DNA from: CAYVIB01 sp964451365
GTDB lineage: Bacteria; Pseudomonadota; Gammaproteobacteria; Pseudomonadales; Cellvibrionaceae
Direction: 5' to 3'
Assembly: GCA_964451365.1 (NCBI GenBank)
Contig: CAYVIB010000020.1
Coordinates: 30,215 to 94,214, forward strand
Length of the DNA stretch: 64,000 bases
The notes under the pieces are model-generated. The model saw only the letters and a program-made list of their open reading frames with translations, was not told the origin of the DNA and did not search any database. Shown here piece after piece: positions 45,094 through 54,602 of this stretch. A program made the translations under genes and the position numbers. Each line of letters starts with the position of its first letter. The first letter of the stretch is position 1.

Positions 45094-45837
45094 CTATGCT
45101 GTGTACAGACCACCATTAACGTGAATTGTTTCCCCGGTAATATAGGCTGCCTCATCGGAACAAAGGAACCGCACGACGCCCGCAACCTCTTCCGGTGTTC
45201 CCAGGCGGTTCAGGGAAACACCACTCAACATGAAGGCCTTGTGTTCTTCCGATAATTCACGAGTCATATCAGTGTCAATAAAGCCCGGCGCCACAGCGTT
45301 AACGGTAACGTTACGCGATCCCACTTCCTTCGCCAGGGAACGGGTAAACCCTTCCACCCCAGCCTTGCTTGCCGAATAGTTTGTCTGGCCTGGATTGCCC
45401 ATCTGGCTGATCACGGAGCTGATGTTGATAATGCGCCCCCAGCGGGCTTTCATCAATCCGCGCAGGCACGCTTTTGTCATGCGAAATGCCGCATTTAAAT
45501 TGGTGTTGATCACACCAGACCACTCGTCATCGCTCATGCGCATCAGCAGGTTATCCTTGGTAATGCCAGCATTATTCACGAGGATCTGGGGTGCGCCGTA
45601 TTTATCCTGCACCTCTTTTACCACCGCCGCGATGGAATCCACATCCGTCACATCGAGAGCCATTCCTTCCCCCTTGTGGCCATTTTCCCTTAGCCTTGTG
45701 CTGATCATTTCCGCGCCCTGTGATGTCGTCGCGGTACCAATGACTGTCGCTCCGGCTTCCGCCAGGCTCGTTGCTATCGCCGCTCCGATACCTCGGCTGG
45801 CTCCCGTCACTATGGCTACCCTGTTTTCCAGTTGCAT
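45094..45837 (-). CDS. fabG: 3-oxoacyl-[acyl-carrier-protein] reductase
   Basis: An NADPH-dependent reductase of fatty-acid elongation; short-chain dehydrogenase family. 247 residues. TGASRGIGAAIA binds the cofactor, NNAGITKDNLLMRM is typical of FabG, and the catalytic Ser-Tyr-Lys set is in INISSV and NYSASKAGVEGF. It lies 3 bases after fabD. Confidence 0.98.
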   Translation of the reverse strand: MQLENRVAIVTGASRGIGAAIATSLAEAGATVIGTATTSQGAEMISTRLRENGHKGEGMALDVTDVDSIAAVVKEVQDKYGAPQILVNNAGITKDNLLMRMSDDEWSGVINTNLNAAFRMTKACLRGLMKARWGRIINISSVISQMGNPGQTNYSASKAGVEGFTRSLAKEVGSRNVTVNAVAPGFIDTDMTRELSEEHKAFMLSGVSLNRLGTPEEVAGVVRFLCSDEAAYITGETIHVNGGLYTA

Positions 45838-45840
45838 CAG

Positions 45841-46797
45841 TTATTCTCCTGATTTAATAATGTCAAAGGTCTCGTTAAAGGACGATTCCGATTCAGTCGC
45901 AAACAGCTTTATTCCATTGTCAATTCGCCTGATCAAACCGCTAAGCACTTTGCCCGGTCCACATTCCACCGTCGACGTAACACCACTTGAGGCCAACGTT
46001 TTAACACAGTCCACCCAGCGCACCGCGGAATAGATCTGTTGGATCATAATTTTCTTGATTTTATCTGGATCATTTTCGGTGGCAGCGTCAACATTGTGAA
46101 CCACTGCTATTTTGGGTGCGCGGAACTGAACCTTTTCAATCTCATTTGCCAGTTTCTCGGCAGCGGGTTTCATCAGTGACGTGTGAAACGGTGCGCTTAC
46201 CGGCAACGGCATCGCTCTTTTCGCTTTAGCTTCATTGCAGAACACTATGGCTTTTTCCACAGCGTTTTTTTCACCCGCAATCACCAGTTGACCCGGGGAA
46301 TTGTAGTTAACCGCGGCAACCACCTCACCGTTTGCTGACGCCTTGCGGCAAGCCTCTTCCACGTCTTCATCCTCCAGGCCGATAATTGCGGCCATCGCAC
46401 CCACGCCCACAGGCACGGCTTCCTGCATATATTTACCACGCAATCGCACCAGGTTTACCGCATCAGCAAAATCGACGACTCCGGCGCATACAAGCGCGGA
46501 CCATTCTCCCAGGCTATGCCCCGCGACATACGCCGGAGCGGGACCATTTTTCTCCTGCCACAAACGCCACAATGCAATACTTGAGACAAGCAGTGCCGGC
46601 TGGGTAACTTCGGTCATATTCAACTTTTCCTGCGGGCCTTGCTGTATCAGCGACCACAGGTCATAGCCGAGCAATTCGGAAGCTTCGGTAAAAACCTCGT
46701 TAAACACAGCATTTTTTCCGGCAAAATCAACCAGCATACCCACTTTTTGTGAACCCTGGCCGGGAAAAACAAAAGCCAGATTTTGTGCAATAGTCAT
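45841..46797 (-). CDS. fabD: Malonyl-CoA-acyl carrier protein transacylase
   Basis: Transfers malonyl from CoA to ACP. 318 residues. The nucleophile Ser is in VAGHSLGEWSALVCAG, FVFPGQGSQKVGML is at the N-terminus, and the catalytic His is in PVSAPFHTSLM. I chose ATG at 46797; TTG 46809 would add four residues and contains the ribosome site TTGGAAC. It follows plsX directly, with no fabH between them. Confidence 0.97.
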   Translation of the reverse strand: MTIAQNLAFVFPGQGSQKVGMLVDFAGKNAVFNEVFTEASELLGYDLWSLIQQGPQEKLNMTEVTQPALLVSSIALWRLWQEKNGPAPAYVAGHSLGEWSALVCAGVVDFADAVNLVRLRGKYMQEAVPVGVGAMAAIIGLEDEDVEEACRKASANGEVVAAVNYNSPGQLVIAGEKNAVEKAIVFCNEAKAKRAMPLPVSAPFHTSLMKPAAEKLANEIEKVQFRAPKIAVVHNVDAATENDPDKIKKIMIQQIYSAVRWVDCVKTLASSGVTSTVECGPGKVLSGLIRRIDNGIKLFATESESSFNETFDIIKSGE

Positions 46798-46859
46798 AGA
46801 TTGTTCCAAACGTTCGGGTTTTTAGATTTAAAAAATGACGTGATCGTTATTGTTAAAAT

Positions 46860-47882
46860 TTAAAACTTAAGGCAACTTTCGATTTTAGCCGGTATATTGG
46901 CTTCCACCTGCTCTTTTGCCGTTTCCAGCGCGCGACGGAAACCTTCCAGGTCCGCACCACCGTGGCTTTTTACCACGACTTTTTTCAATCCCAGCAAAGC
47001 GGCGCCATTATAACGCGAGGGATTTATCTGTTCACTCCAGGACTTCATCGCCGGTTTGATCAACACTGCCGCCAGTTTTCTCAGCATGTTGGATGTCATT
47101 TGTTCACGCAGGCTGTTTAGCACGAAAGCCGCCACGCCCTCGCTGACTTTCAATGCAACATTTCCCACGAAGCCATCACAGACAATCACATCAAAGTCAC
47201 CACTGTAGAGATTGTTACCTTCAACAAACCCGCCGTACTCAATCGCCGGGTGCTCTCGCATCAGCGAGGCCGCCTCCTGTATTGCCTCACTTCCCTTGGT
47301 GATCTCGGAGCCGACATTTAACAATGCGACCGTGGGTTTTTGTTTGCCATACACTTTTGCAAGCGACGACCCCATTACCCCGAACTGAACCAATTGAGCG
47401 GCGGAGCATTCCAGGTTGGCTCCCAGGTCCAACAGCAGGCTGGAGTTTTTTGCCGTGGGAATGAGTTTGCATATCGCCGGCCGGTTAATATCCGCGAAAG
47501 TCCGGACCAGGTGACGGCTCATCGCCATCAAGGCACCGGTATTACCTCCGCTGACACAGGCCTGCACTTCGCCGCTGGCAAGCAGCTCAAGGCTCTTCCA
47601 CATCGACGAAGACCGCTTGTGGCGCAATGCAACTCCGGCTTTTTCCGCCATGTCGACAATATCGCTTGCGTGTACAACTTTAATCCTGTCAGAGCCAACA
47701 ACGGAATTATTTTGTCGTTCCAGGCAGGCATCTATCGCGGCTTTATCACCGACAAACGTAATGGAAGTTGAGGGATGCTGGGATAAAAAGGAAACGCCGG
47801 CCGCAACGCAAAGGCGGGGACCTATATCCCCGCCCATGGCATCTACTGAAAGGTGAATGTCTTGCGACAAACCTTGAGACAA
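46860..47882 (-). CDS. plsX: Phosphate acyltransferase PlsX
   Basis: Makes acyl-phosphate from acyl-ACP for phospholipid synthesis. 340 residues with LSVDAMGGDIGPRLCVAAG at the N-terminus, SGGNTGALMAMSRHLV, and VCDGFVGNVALKVSEGVA. The start is a TTG at 47882, two bases after the rpmF stop; another TTG (47870) is possible and there is no ATG nearby. The context rpmF-plsX-fabD fits. Confidence 0.96.
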   Translation of the reverse strand: MSQGLSQDIHLSVDAMGGDIGPRLCVAAGVSFLSQHPSTSITFVGDKAAIDACLERQNNSVVGSDRIKVVHASDIVDMAEKAGVALRHKRSSSMWKSLELLASGEVQACVSGGNTGALMAMSRHLVRTFADINRPAICKLIPTAKNSSLLLDLGANLECSAAQLVQFGVMGSSLAKVYGKQKPTVALLNVGSEITKGSEAIQEAASLMREHPAIEYGGFVEGNNLYSGDFDVIVCDGFVGNVALKVSEGVAAFVLNSLREQMTSNMLRKLAAVLIKPAMKSWSEQINPSRYNGAALLGLKKVVVKSHGGADLEGFRRALETAKEQVEANIPAKIESCLKF

Positions 47883-47884
47883 AC

Positions 47885-48067
47885 TTACTCTTCGTCGGCA
47901 ATATCAACGACTTTGCGGCCGCGATAAAAACCATCGGCAGTCACGTGGTGACGGCGGTGCTTTTCACCGGTGGTTTCGTCGATGGACAGGGTGTGGCCTG
48001 TCAGGGCATCGTGTGATCGGCGCATTCCGCGCTTGGATCGGGTCTTTCGGTTCTGCTGGACGGCCAT
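47885..48067 (-). CDS. rpmF: 50S ribosomal protein L32
   Basis: 60 residues, strongly basic: MAVQQNRKTRSKRGMRRSHD, typical of L32. It lacks the C-terminal zinc cysteines, as in many gammaproteobacterial L32 proteins. It is between yceD and plsX in the universal order. Confidence 0.97.
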   Translation of the reverse strand: MAVQQNRKTRSKRGMRRSHDALTGHTLSIDETTGEKHRRHHVTADGFYRGRKVVDIADEE

Positions 48068-48112
48068 AGCTCTACTCCTGATAATTCGATCAAAATAACC
48101 AGCGGGTTCCGG

Positions 48113-48667
48113 CTATTCCGATTTTTTTCGCTTCTTTAAGTCGGCAAGCACGTTGAAGGGATTGTCCTTGAAGGAATCCTCACCCGCTTCAACCTGCTCA
48201 TTAATTTCTTCCCCCACAGTCATCAACCCGGGGTCGATACAATCGTGTTCGTGGTAAGTGACCAGGGGCAGGCTTAACAGCAGCTCCTCTTCGATAATCG
48301 AATAAAGATCCGCCTCACCCTCTTCCACTATCCATGGTTCGATAAAACCCGGCAACTGCTTGGCCTGTTCCTCGCTTCGCACCACCGCCAGATTGACCTC
48401 ACCTGCCAGATGTTCCGGTTTGGCTTGCAGGCATCTCTGGCAAACCAACTCCATCGGCGCGTCAAACTCACCGGTTATCCGCCGGCGGCCCTGCTCGTCT
48501 ATTTCAAACCGCAGTTTTACCGCCACACCACCCACCGTGTGAACAGCTTTTAACAGGCGGGGCAGGTTTTCCGACGCGATAATCCCGTCGAAAACAGCGT
48601 TTCGCTGGGCAAGTCTCCCGGGGTCCACAAGCCTCGGAAGACGTTTTGACTGGGCACCCTCTGACAT
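48113..48667 (-). CDS. yceD: YceD family protein (DUF177), 23S rRNA accumulation protein
   Basis: 184 residues. The paired-Cys motif of the family is visible in MELVCQRCLQAK, with a long acidic middle and C-terminal KDNPFNVLADLKKRKKSE. In E. coli YceD is needed for normal 23S rRNA levels. I chose ATG at 48667 (MSEGAQSKRLP); the in-frame extension to 48715 is poorly supported. It is 45 bases upstream of rpmF. Confidence 0.92.
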   Translation of the reverse strand: MSEGAQSKRLPRLVDPGRLAQRNAVFDGIIASENLPRLLKAVHTVGGVAVKLRFEIDEQGRRRITGEFDAPMELVCQRCLQAKPEHLAGEVNLAVVRSEEQAKQLPGFIEPWIVEEGEADLYSIIEEELLLSLPLVTYHEHDCIDPGLMTVGEEINEQVEAGEDSFKDNPFNVLADLKKRKKSE

Positions 48668-48826
48668 AAGCGCGCGATAATAGGGAGTTGTCCCTTCATT
48701 GTCAAAGAAAAACATTGATAAATAAGACCTTTTATATCGAAAAAGGAGTGGTTCGGGTTCCGGACAATGGAAGAAACGAAAAACACCTGGTAACCCGCCG
48801 AAATTTGGTGGCTCACCGCACAGGTA

Positions 48827-50263
48827 TCAAGCGGATTCGGACGTCTGCCATGCGATTTGCTCTTCACTTTGCATGGTTTCCCGCAGTCGGGCCTGCAGCG
48901 TTTTCTCAATCCACGCGCGCAACTCTTCCTGATGCTGGGGCTTCCACTGCTCTTTCTGAACCTGGTTTGCCCAACGCAGGAGCCTGACCTGCTCCTTGTG
49001 TGACCAACTGTGGGCGTCGGTTCGTAAGGCCATCCGACTGCGCTCAGCGTGGGGCCGCAACCATAGCTGCCGGGTAAAAGTCAGGGCCCGCGCCATCACC
49101 ACCAGGGGAAAGTTCGGGTGCCTTACCGGCCCGACATACTGTTTTTGCCGGGCCAGGGGCAGCCAACCCACTCGCTTGCCCGGCAACTGCCGGGACGCCC
49201 ACCAACCGCCCGCCGACCCGAGAAGCCCGCCGGACAACGCCCCCAGCAGCAGTGAGCTGCCGCCCAGCCCCGCGTCCACCAACAGCCCCGTCGCCGCGCC
49301 GGCGCTGCCGCTGACCACCAGCAACTCCCGCTGTTTAAGACCCCACAAATACCAGGTTTCGGTATTCATCAGGTCACCTTCCTGTAATTGCCAGTGGCTG
49401 TCGTCTTCCGTTGGCACGAGCAGCGCTGAGTCGTAGCCCCAGGCCTGGCGCAGCTCATCAAAAAAATCCGTCTCCTGCTTGTCAAGCAGTTGGCGAAGCC
49501 TGTCTTCCGGTGTACCGGAGAGACCCAGTTTGCCGGCCACCGTGGAAAGGGGCAACCTTTGCGACACCTGCGAACACCAGTACTGGGCCAGCGCGTGACT
49601 GACTTCCGTCAGGCGGTGGCGCTCGCGCTCGCGCAGGCGTTGGCAAAGGTCATTGATTGGCCGCGCCCAGTCCGGCGCCAGTTCGCCAATCGCGCGCAGT
49701 AGTGTCTCGCGCGCCGGCAATGTCGCCGTTAATGGGTTGAACAGGCGCACCCACTGAAAGAATTGCGCCAGGGTTCGCTGCCATTCGTCCTGTCGGGTGA
49801 CCTTTTCCATTGGGTTGATCACCGCCATGCGCGGCTGACCGGTCCAGCGCAATATCTCCATTTCCGCCTCATCGGCCGGCGACACCGGTTGCGCGGCATC
49901 GACCACAAACAGGATTCCCGCCCCCGCCATAACCGGCTCGAGCAGCGCCACTTCGTCGGGAAACCGGCTGCGGTTGTCCGGGTCTTTAAGGAAAGCTTCC
50001 ACCCGGGCAGGACGCTGGGCCGGCGAAACCGGCTCCTGTTCAAGCCAGGCCAGCACCTGGCGGGAACGTTGGAAACCGGGTGTATCTGTCAGTGACAGCA
50101 ACACACGGCCGCCGAGCACAAACTCGAACGTATCGGCCCTGGTGGTGGTGCCGGATTCCGGACCGATCCGGACCGCATCATTTTCAGTCAGTGTGGCCAC
50201 GATGGAGGATTTGCCCTTGTTGGGATGTCCCACCACGCACAGATGAGGCGTCTTTGATGCCAT
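48827..50263 (-). CDS. DUF3482-type GTPase
   Basis: 478 residues. The N-terminal GTPase-like domain (about 1-200) has Walker A GHPNKGKSSIVATL, a switch TT and LTDTPGFQRSR (G3). The G4 position reads INPMEK, a weak match to NKxD. The middle and C-terminal parts are the DUF3482 region, with a Gly/Ala-rich hydrophobic hairpin (about 320-360) that could insert in a membrane. The adjacent DUF2868 gene follows 3 bases upstream, and the pair occurs together in pseudomonads. Function unknown. Confidence 0.85.
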   Translation of the reverse strand: MASKTPHLCVVGHPNKGKSSIVATLTENDAVRIGPESGTTTRADTFEFVLGGRVLLSLTDTPGFQRSRQVLAWLEQEPVSPAQRPARVEAFLKDPDNRSRFPDEVALLEPVMAGAGILFVVDAAQPVSPADEAEMEILRWTGQPRMAVINPMEKVTRQDEWQRTLAQFFQWVRLFNPLTATLPARETLLRAIGELAPDWARPINDLCQRLRERERHRLTEVSHALAQYWCSQVSQRLPLSTVAGKLGLSGTPEDRLRQLLDKQETDFFDELRQAWGYDSALLVPTEDDSHWQLQEGDLMNTETWYLWGLKQRELLVVSGSAGAATGLLVDAGLGGSSLLLGALSGGLLGSAGGWWASRQLPGKRVGWLPLARQKQYVGPVRHPNFPLVVMARALTFTRQLWLRPHAERSRMALRTDAHSWSHKEQVRLLRWANQVQKEQWKPQHQEELRAWIEKTLQARLRETMQSEEQIAWQTSESA

Positions 50264-50266
50264 GTA

Positions 50267-51343
50267 TCAGTTATCCGAGCTGTTGATTGGGGTACCAGCG
50301 AAGTCGGTTATCCATACCAGCCCGTGCTGGCGGGCGAAAACGTGCCAACTGGCAAGGTGGCGGGCGGGATCTGTCGCAACACCCGAGTGAACCCACAGGG
50401 CCTGCCGGTTTATTCCCCTGCCCCGGGCCAGTGCGATCAAATCAGCCAGTTCCGCCACTGGCGATCGCTCGGCCTTCACCTGCCACAAAAGGCCGTCGGG
50501 GCGCCGCTCCAACAGTTTGGCCATTGTGTTTTCGTCCTCGCTCCAACTCGCCTCGCCAAAGCTGATGACATCACCGGATGCGGGATATTCCCAGTGAACC
50601 GGAACCGCCGATCGCCAATGGTCCACAACATCCTCCCTAAAAGGAGCATCGGAATCGCCGCGAGCGCCAACGGACGCATTGCCCCTGACCGTTAACTCCT
50701 CGCGGGTCGACCACCACCAGCGACCATAAAAAATTCCCGCCAACACTGCGCGGGGCAGCAGGTTGTATAACAACAGCGAGGCCATCAGAAAGCGCCACCA
50801 CTGGCCCGCCATCGCCGGATCTCCCTCCCCAGGCACAACTCTCTGGTATTGGGTGGCGGCAACCAGGCTTTCCGTCGGCACCGCCGCCGGCCAAAGCGAC
50901 CACCAGGGCAATGCCAGCCAATGGACAGCGCGCGAGATAGTATTCCGGTCTTCAAGAATGGTGGAACTCCAGCCAAATGCCAGATCGGAAAACAGCAACA
51001 AAACGAGATAGCCCATGAGCATGCCCAATGCCACCAGGCACCACAGCATCTGAACCAGCCAGATCATGTGCAGACGTTGACCGGGTGTGGGATACCAGCG
51101 CAGGTGATTACGTCCCAGGCGAAAAAGCCAGGGCCGGTTGGAACCCACCAGAATAAACAGCAGGGAAAACAGGCTTCCAAGCGCCGGCAGCCCCGCCCAG
51201 ATCAACCACACCCAGAGAATATTGATGCGCCCGTATGGCGCGTAGCTCAATGATCCGCCGGCAATGACAATGCCGGCAATAACCGCCAGGGGCCAGATAA
51301 AAAACGGGAGGTAGATCTTGTGGTCTTGTAACAAAGAGCGCAT
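50267..51343 (-). CDS. DUF2868 membrane protein
   Basis: 358 residues with four to five hydrophobic segments (about 15-50, 95-130, 155-185, 205-240) and a cytoplasmic-type C-terminal half rich in Trp and Arg. I chose ATG at 51343 (MRSLLQDHKIYLPFF), with AAGG 8 bases upstream; longer in-frame readings to 51493 lack a site. It pairs with the DUF3482 GTPase, so the two probably work together at the membrane. No more specific role can be claimed. Confidence 0.82.
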   Translation of the reverse strand: MRSLLQDHKIYLPFFIWPLAVIAGIVIAGGSLSYAPYGRINILWVWLIWAGLPALGSLFSLLFILVGSNRPWLFRLGRNHLRWYPTPGQRLHMIWLVQMLWCLVALGMLMGYLVLLLFSDLAFGWSSTILEDRNTISRAVHWLALPWWSLWPAAVPTESLVAATQYQRVVPGEGDPAMAGQWWRFLMASLLLYNLLPRAVLAGIFYGRWWWSTREELTVRGNASVGARGDSDAPFREDVVDHWRSAVPVHWEYPASGDVISFGEASWSEDENTMAKLLERRPDGLLWQVKAERSPVAELADLIALARGRGINRQALWVHSGVATDPARHLASWHVFARQHGLVWITDFAGTPINSSDN

Positions 51344-51481
51344 GAATACCTTTTTGTATTGTGAATGGGCTGTCAATGCCCGCGAACAGCCGTTATTAAA
51401 CCAAGATTTAAGCCCGATTATATAGAGGCTGCGCGCTGTACTGGTAAAATCCTTTTCTTTCCTCAATCTGGCCACCCGATC

Positions 51482-52066
51482 GTGACAAAACAACTCATTC
51501 TCGCATCAGGCTCCCCTTATCGCCGTGCCCAGCTTCAGCAACTGGGCCTGCCGTTTGACTGTATGCCGACTAATATCGATGAAACCATCCCGCCGGAAGA
51601 AACGGCCCGCGACGCAGCGCTTCGGCTTTCTGTTGCCAAAGCCGCGGCAGTTATGGACGCAGGGAATGTGCTGGTGATTGGCAGCGACCAGACCGCCGCC
51701 CTCGATGATAGAATACTCGGAAAACCGCTCTCCATTGAAAATGCGGTGGACCAACTCAAAGCCTGCAGCGGACGCCAAGTCATCTTTTACAGCGGGCTTT
51801 GCCTGTTGGATGGCGCAACCGGCGCCATGCGAAAAGACTGCATTGCAACCACAGTTAGCTTCCGCAAACTCACCGAGTGGCAGATTCACAATTACATCGA
51901 CCGTGAGCAGCCGCTGGACTGCGCCGGCAGCTTCAAGTGCGAAGGCCTGGGTATCGCCCTGTTTGAATCCATCAGCAGCGACGACCCCTCCGCCCTGATA
52001 GGCCTGCCGCTGATCGCCCTGAACAAAATGCTTTTATCGTTTGGCGTGGATGCCCTGAACCCGTAA
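51482..52066 (+). CDS. Maf-family nucleotide pyrophosphatase (YceF / 7-methyl-GTP type)
   Basis: 194 residues. KQLILASGSPYRRAQLQQLG at the N-terminus is the Maf substrate-binding start, with SDQTAALDDRILGKP in the middle and SFKCEGLGIALF near the end. The family hydrolyses modified nucleoside triphosphates. The start is GTG at 51482; the upstream open frame to 51365 has no family similarity. The ABC-F gene follows after 11 bases. In E. coli yceF is next to yceD; here a two-gene insertion separates them. Confidence 0.92.
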   Translation: MTKQLILASGSPYRRAQLQQLGLPFDCMPTNIDETIPPEETARDAALRLSVAKAAAVMDAGNVLVIGSDQTAALDDRILGKPLSIENAVDQLKACSGRQVIFYSGLCLLDGATGAMRKDCIATTVSFRKLTEWQIHNYIDREQPLDCAGSFKCEGLGIALFESISSDDPSALIGLPLIALNKMLLSFGVDALNP

Positions 52067-52077
52067 ACTGCGCGCCC

Positions 52078-54000
52078 ATGATTACACTCCAATCCGTTAC
52101 TTTACTACGCGGCACGAAAGTGTTGCTGGACAACGCCGACCTGACGGTTCACCCCGGCCAGAAATGGGGCATTATTGGCGCGAACGGCAGCGGCAAAACC
52201 AGCCTGTTCAAATTTCTGCTAGGCCAATTGCACGAAGACAGCGGCAACCTGAACCTGCCCCGCGACTGGCGGCTCGCCCACATGGCGCAGGAAGTGGAGA
52301 ACACAGACAAGCCTGCTGTTGAATATGTTATCGATGGCGATTCTGAATTGCGGAACATTGAAAAGGCCATTGCAAAAGCGGAGCAATCCGACTCCAAAGC
52401 GGCTTCTCACGGTGAACATCTCGCAACACTTTACAGTGCGCTGGAAGCGGCCGACGGATACACCGCCAACGCGCGGGCGCAGCGCCTGCTCAATGGACTT
52501 GGATTCGCACCGGGCGATGACCAGCGTCCGGTAAGCAGCTTTTCCGGTGGCTGGCGAATCCGCCTCAACCTGGCCCGCGCGCTGATGTGCCGCTCCGACC
52601 TGTTGCTACTCGACGAACCCACCAACCACCTGGACCTGGATGCGACGGTGTGGCTGGAGCAATGGTTAAAAAACTACCCCGGCACCCTGCTGATTATTTC
52701 CCACGACAGGGATTTTCTGGATAACGTCATCAACTATATTGTCAACTTTGAAAATGCCAAACTGATCAGTTACTCCGGCAACTACTCCGCTTACGAAACC
52801 CAAAAAGCCGAGCGCCTTGCCCTGCAAAGCGCCGCCTACGAAAAACAACAGGAACGCATCGCCGAGATAGAAAATTTTGTCCGGCGCTTCCGCGCCAAGG
52901 CCACCAAGGCGCGGCAGGCGCAAAGCCGGCTGAAAGAACTGGAGCGAATGGAAAAAATTGCACCCGCCCATATCGACTCGCCATTCACCTTCCGTTTTCC
53001 CGTACCGGAAAAAATTCCCCAGACGATGATCACCTTTTCCGAAGCGGCCATCGGTTACGGCGATAAACCCATTGTCGACAACATTGAGCTCAATATTCTC
53101 GCTTCCTCCCGCATTGGCCTGCTCGGCCATAACGGCGCCGGCAAAACCACCTTGATCAAGTCGCTGGCCAACATGCTGCCGCTGATACGCGGCCAACGCA
53201 CGGAGGGTGCGCATTTAAAGCTGGGATATTTTGCCCAGCACCAGTTGGAAGCGCTTGACCTGAAAGCTTCCGCCGCCCTGCATCTGCAGCGGATTTTCCC
53301 CAAGGCCACCGAGCAACAGATCCGCAATTTTCTGGGAAGCTTCGGCTTCCAGGGCGACAGGGCCTTCGAGGAAATAGCGCATTTTTCCGGCGGCGAAAAA
53401 GCGCGGCTTGCCATCGCCATCATCGCCTGGCAAAAACCCAACCTGTTGCTGCTCGACGAACCGACCAACCACCTGGACCTGGAAGTTCGCCATGCGCTGA
53501 CGGTTGCCTTGCAGGCTTTTGAAGGAGCGATCATTATCGTCTCCCACGACCGACATTTATTGCGCAATACCGTGGACGAGTTTTTATTGGTGGATAAAGG
53601 TAAAGTTGCGCCCTTTAACGGCGACCTTGAGGATTACCAGCGTTGGCTGTTCGAAAGCGAACCTGATTCCGAAAGTGAAAATATGCAGCCGGACTCCGCT
53701 GCTCAATCCAGGGTGGATAAAAAGCAGCAACGGCAGGCGGCTGCGGCGTTGCGGGAAAGCCTGAAACCTTACACCCAGGCTATTAAAAAGCTGGAAGACA
53801 AGATGGACGCGGTCAGGAAAAAGTTGCAACAAGTGGAAAAGGAACTGTCCGACCCACAGCTTTATAGCGAAAAAAGTGAACGACTAGGCTCCCTGTTAAA
53901 AGAACAGGGCAATCTAAAAACTGAAATGGAAAACCTTGAAGAGGAGTGGTTGTTAAAATCGGAAGAGTTGGAGGTGGTTAAAACCTCCAACACGGTTTAG
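52078..54000 (+). CDS. ABC-F family ATP-binding protein (YheS-like)
   Basis: 640 residues with two ABC domains and no membrane segments. First domain: Walker A GANGSGKTSLFKFL, signature SSFSGGWRIRLNLARAL, Walker B LLLLDEPTNHLDLDATVW. Second: GHNGAGKTTLIKSL, HFSGGEKARLAIAI, LLLLDEPTNHLDLEVRH. An inter-domain linker (about 245-305) and a C-terminal coiled coil (about 545-635, Lys/Glu-rich) are visible. ABC-F proteins act on translating ribosomes. YheS is the best match by layout. Confidence 0.92.
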   Translation: MITLQSVTLLRGTKVLLDNADLTVHPGQKWGIIGANGSGKTSLFKFLLGQLHEDSGNLNLPRDWRLAHMAQEVENTDKPAVEYVIDGDSELRNIEKAIAKAEQSDSKAASHGEHLATLYSALEAADGYTANARAQRLLNGLGFAPGDDQRPVSSFSGGWRIRLNLARALMCRSDLLLLDEPTNHLDLDATVWLEQWLKNYPGTLLIISHDRDFLDNVINYIVNFENAKLISYSGNYSAYETQKAERLALQSAAYEKQQERIAEIENFVRRFRAKATKARQAQSRLKELERMEKIAPAHIDSPFTFRFPVPEKIPQTMITFSEAAIGYGDKPIVDNIELNILASSRIGLLGHNGAGKTTLIKSLANMLPLIRGQRTEGAHLKLGYFAQHQLEALDLKASAALHLQRIFPKATEQQIRNFLGSFGFQGDRAFEEIAHFSGGEKARLAIAIIAWQKPNLLLLDEPTNHLDLEVRHALTVALQAFEGAIIIVSHDRHLLRNTVDEFLLVDKGKVAPFNGDLEDYQRWLFESEPDSESENMQPDSAAQSRVDKKQQRQAAAALRESLKPYTQAIKKLEDKMDAVRKKLQQVEKELSDPQLYSEKSERLGSLLKEQGNLKTEMENLEEEWLLKSEELEVVKTSNTV

Positions 54001-54293
54001 CAGCGAAGCACCACAGTAGGGTTTTTAGGGCGGGGAGCGAGCTTGCGAGCGGGGGAGGTTTGGCTTGAAGAGCAGCCGCTAAGGCTGGCGTGACCTTTGC
54101 GCTTTTTGCAAAGGGCATGACAGGCTTTGCAGCAGCATTATTTCCTATGCGGTGCGTGGGCACGAGCACTGCCCGGAGCGCTGTAAGCGCGGAGGCAAGA
54201 ACGAACGGTTTGCACTTTCCGGTGGCACGGTGCGAGCGTGGCGGCCGCTTTGCTGCTTTTGGTTTGCAAAGCGGATGACACGCGGATAAATGA
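54001..54293. repeat. Palindrome-rich non-coding block
   Basis: About 290 bases with several hairpins: gagcgagcttgcgagc near 54036, cagccgctaaggctg near 54073, cctttgc...gcaaagg (54094-54114) and ccgctttgc...gcaaagcgg (54245-54274). A 62-codon plus-strand frame here (54090-54278) has a biased low-complexity translation and is probably not a gene. The block marks the left edge of the rhs island. Confidence 0.5.
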
Positions 54294-54602
54294 TTAAACG
54301 GCGGGACGGTCTGTCAGGTCAGTTTCAACTTTGAGCTTGAGGCCAAGCCCATGAACCACTTTGGTAAAGCTGGACAGCTTGGGGTTGCCGCTGGCGGACA
54401 GCATTTTATACATGCTCTCCCGGCCCAGATGTGAACGCTCGGCCAAGCCACTGATGCCGTCTTCCTGTGCTTCTGCAATATTACGCAGCGCCATCAGGAT
54501 AACAGCGGCGTCTCCGTCTTCCAGGGCTTCGCTTAAGTATTCTGCGGCGATTTCCGGATCGCGCAGGTGTTCGTTATGTGTCGCTCTTACATTAAGCGCC
54601 AT
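54294..54602 (-). CDS. HigA/HI1420-type addiction-module antitoxin
   Basis: 102 residues. It begins MALNVRATHNEHLRDPEIAA, typical of the HI1420-like antidote family, with a helix-turn-helix region SGLAERSHLGRESMYKMLS (about 52-70) that would bind its operator. GGAG lies 9 bases before the ATG. Its start overlaps the end of the toxin gene by 11 bases, the normal toxin-antitoxin order. The toxin itself is broken (next entry), so this antitoxin is now an orphan unless it answers another copy elsewhere. Confidence 0.85.
   Translation of the reverse strand: MALNVRATHNEHLRDPEIAAEYLSEALEDGDAAVILMALRNIAEAQEDGISGLAERSHLGRESMYKMLSASGNPKLSSFTKVVHGLGLKLKVETDLTDRPAV

Noticed and set aside
54090..54278. 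62-codon frame in the palindrome-rich block
   Set aside because: Its codons are made of hairpin arms and there is no ribosome site; more likely a repeat.
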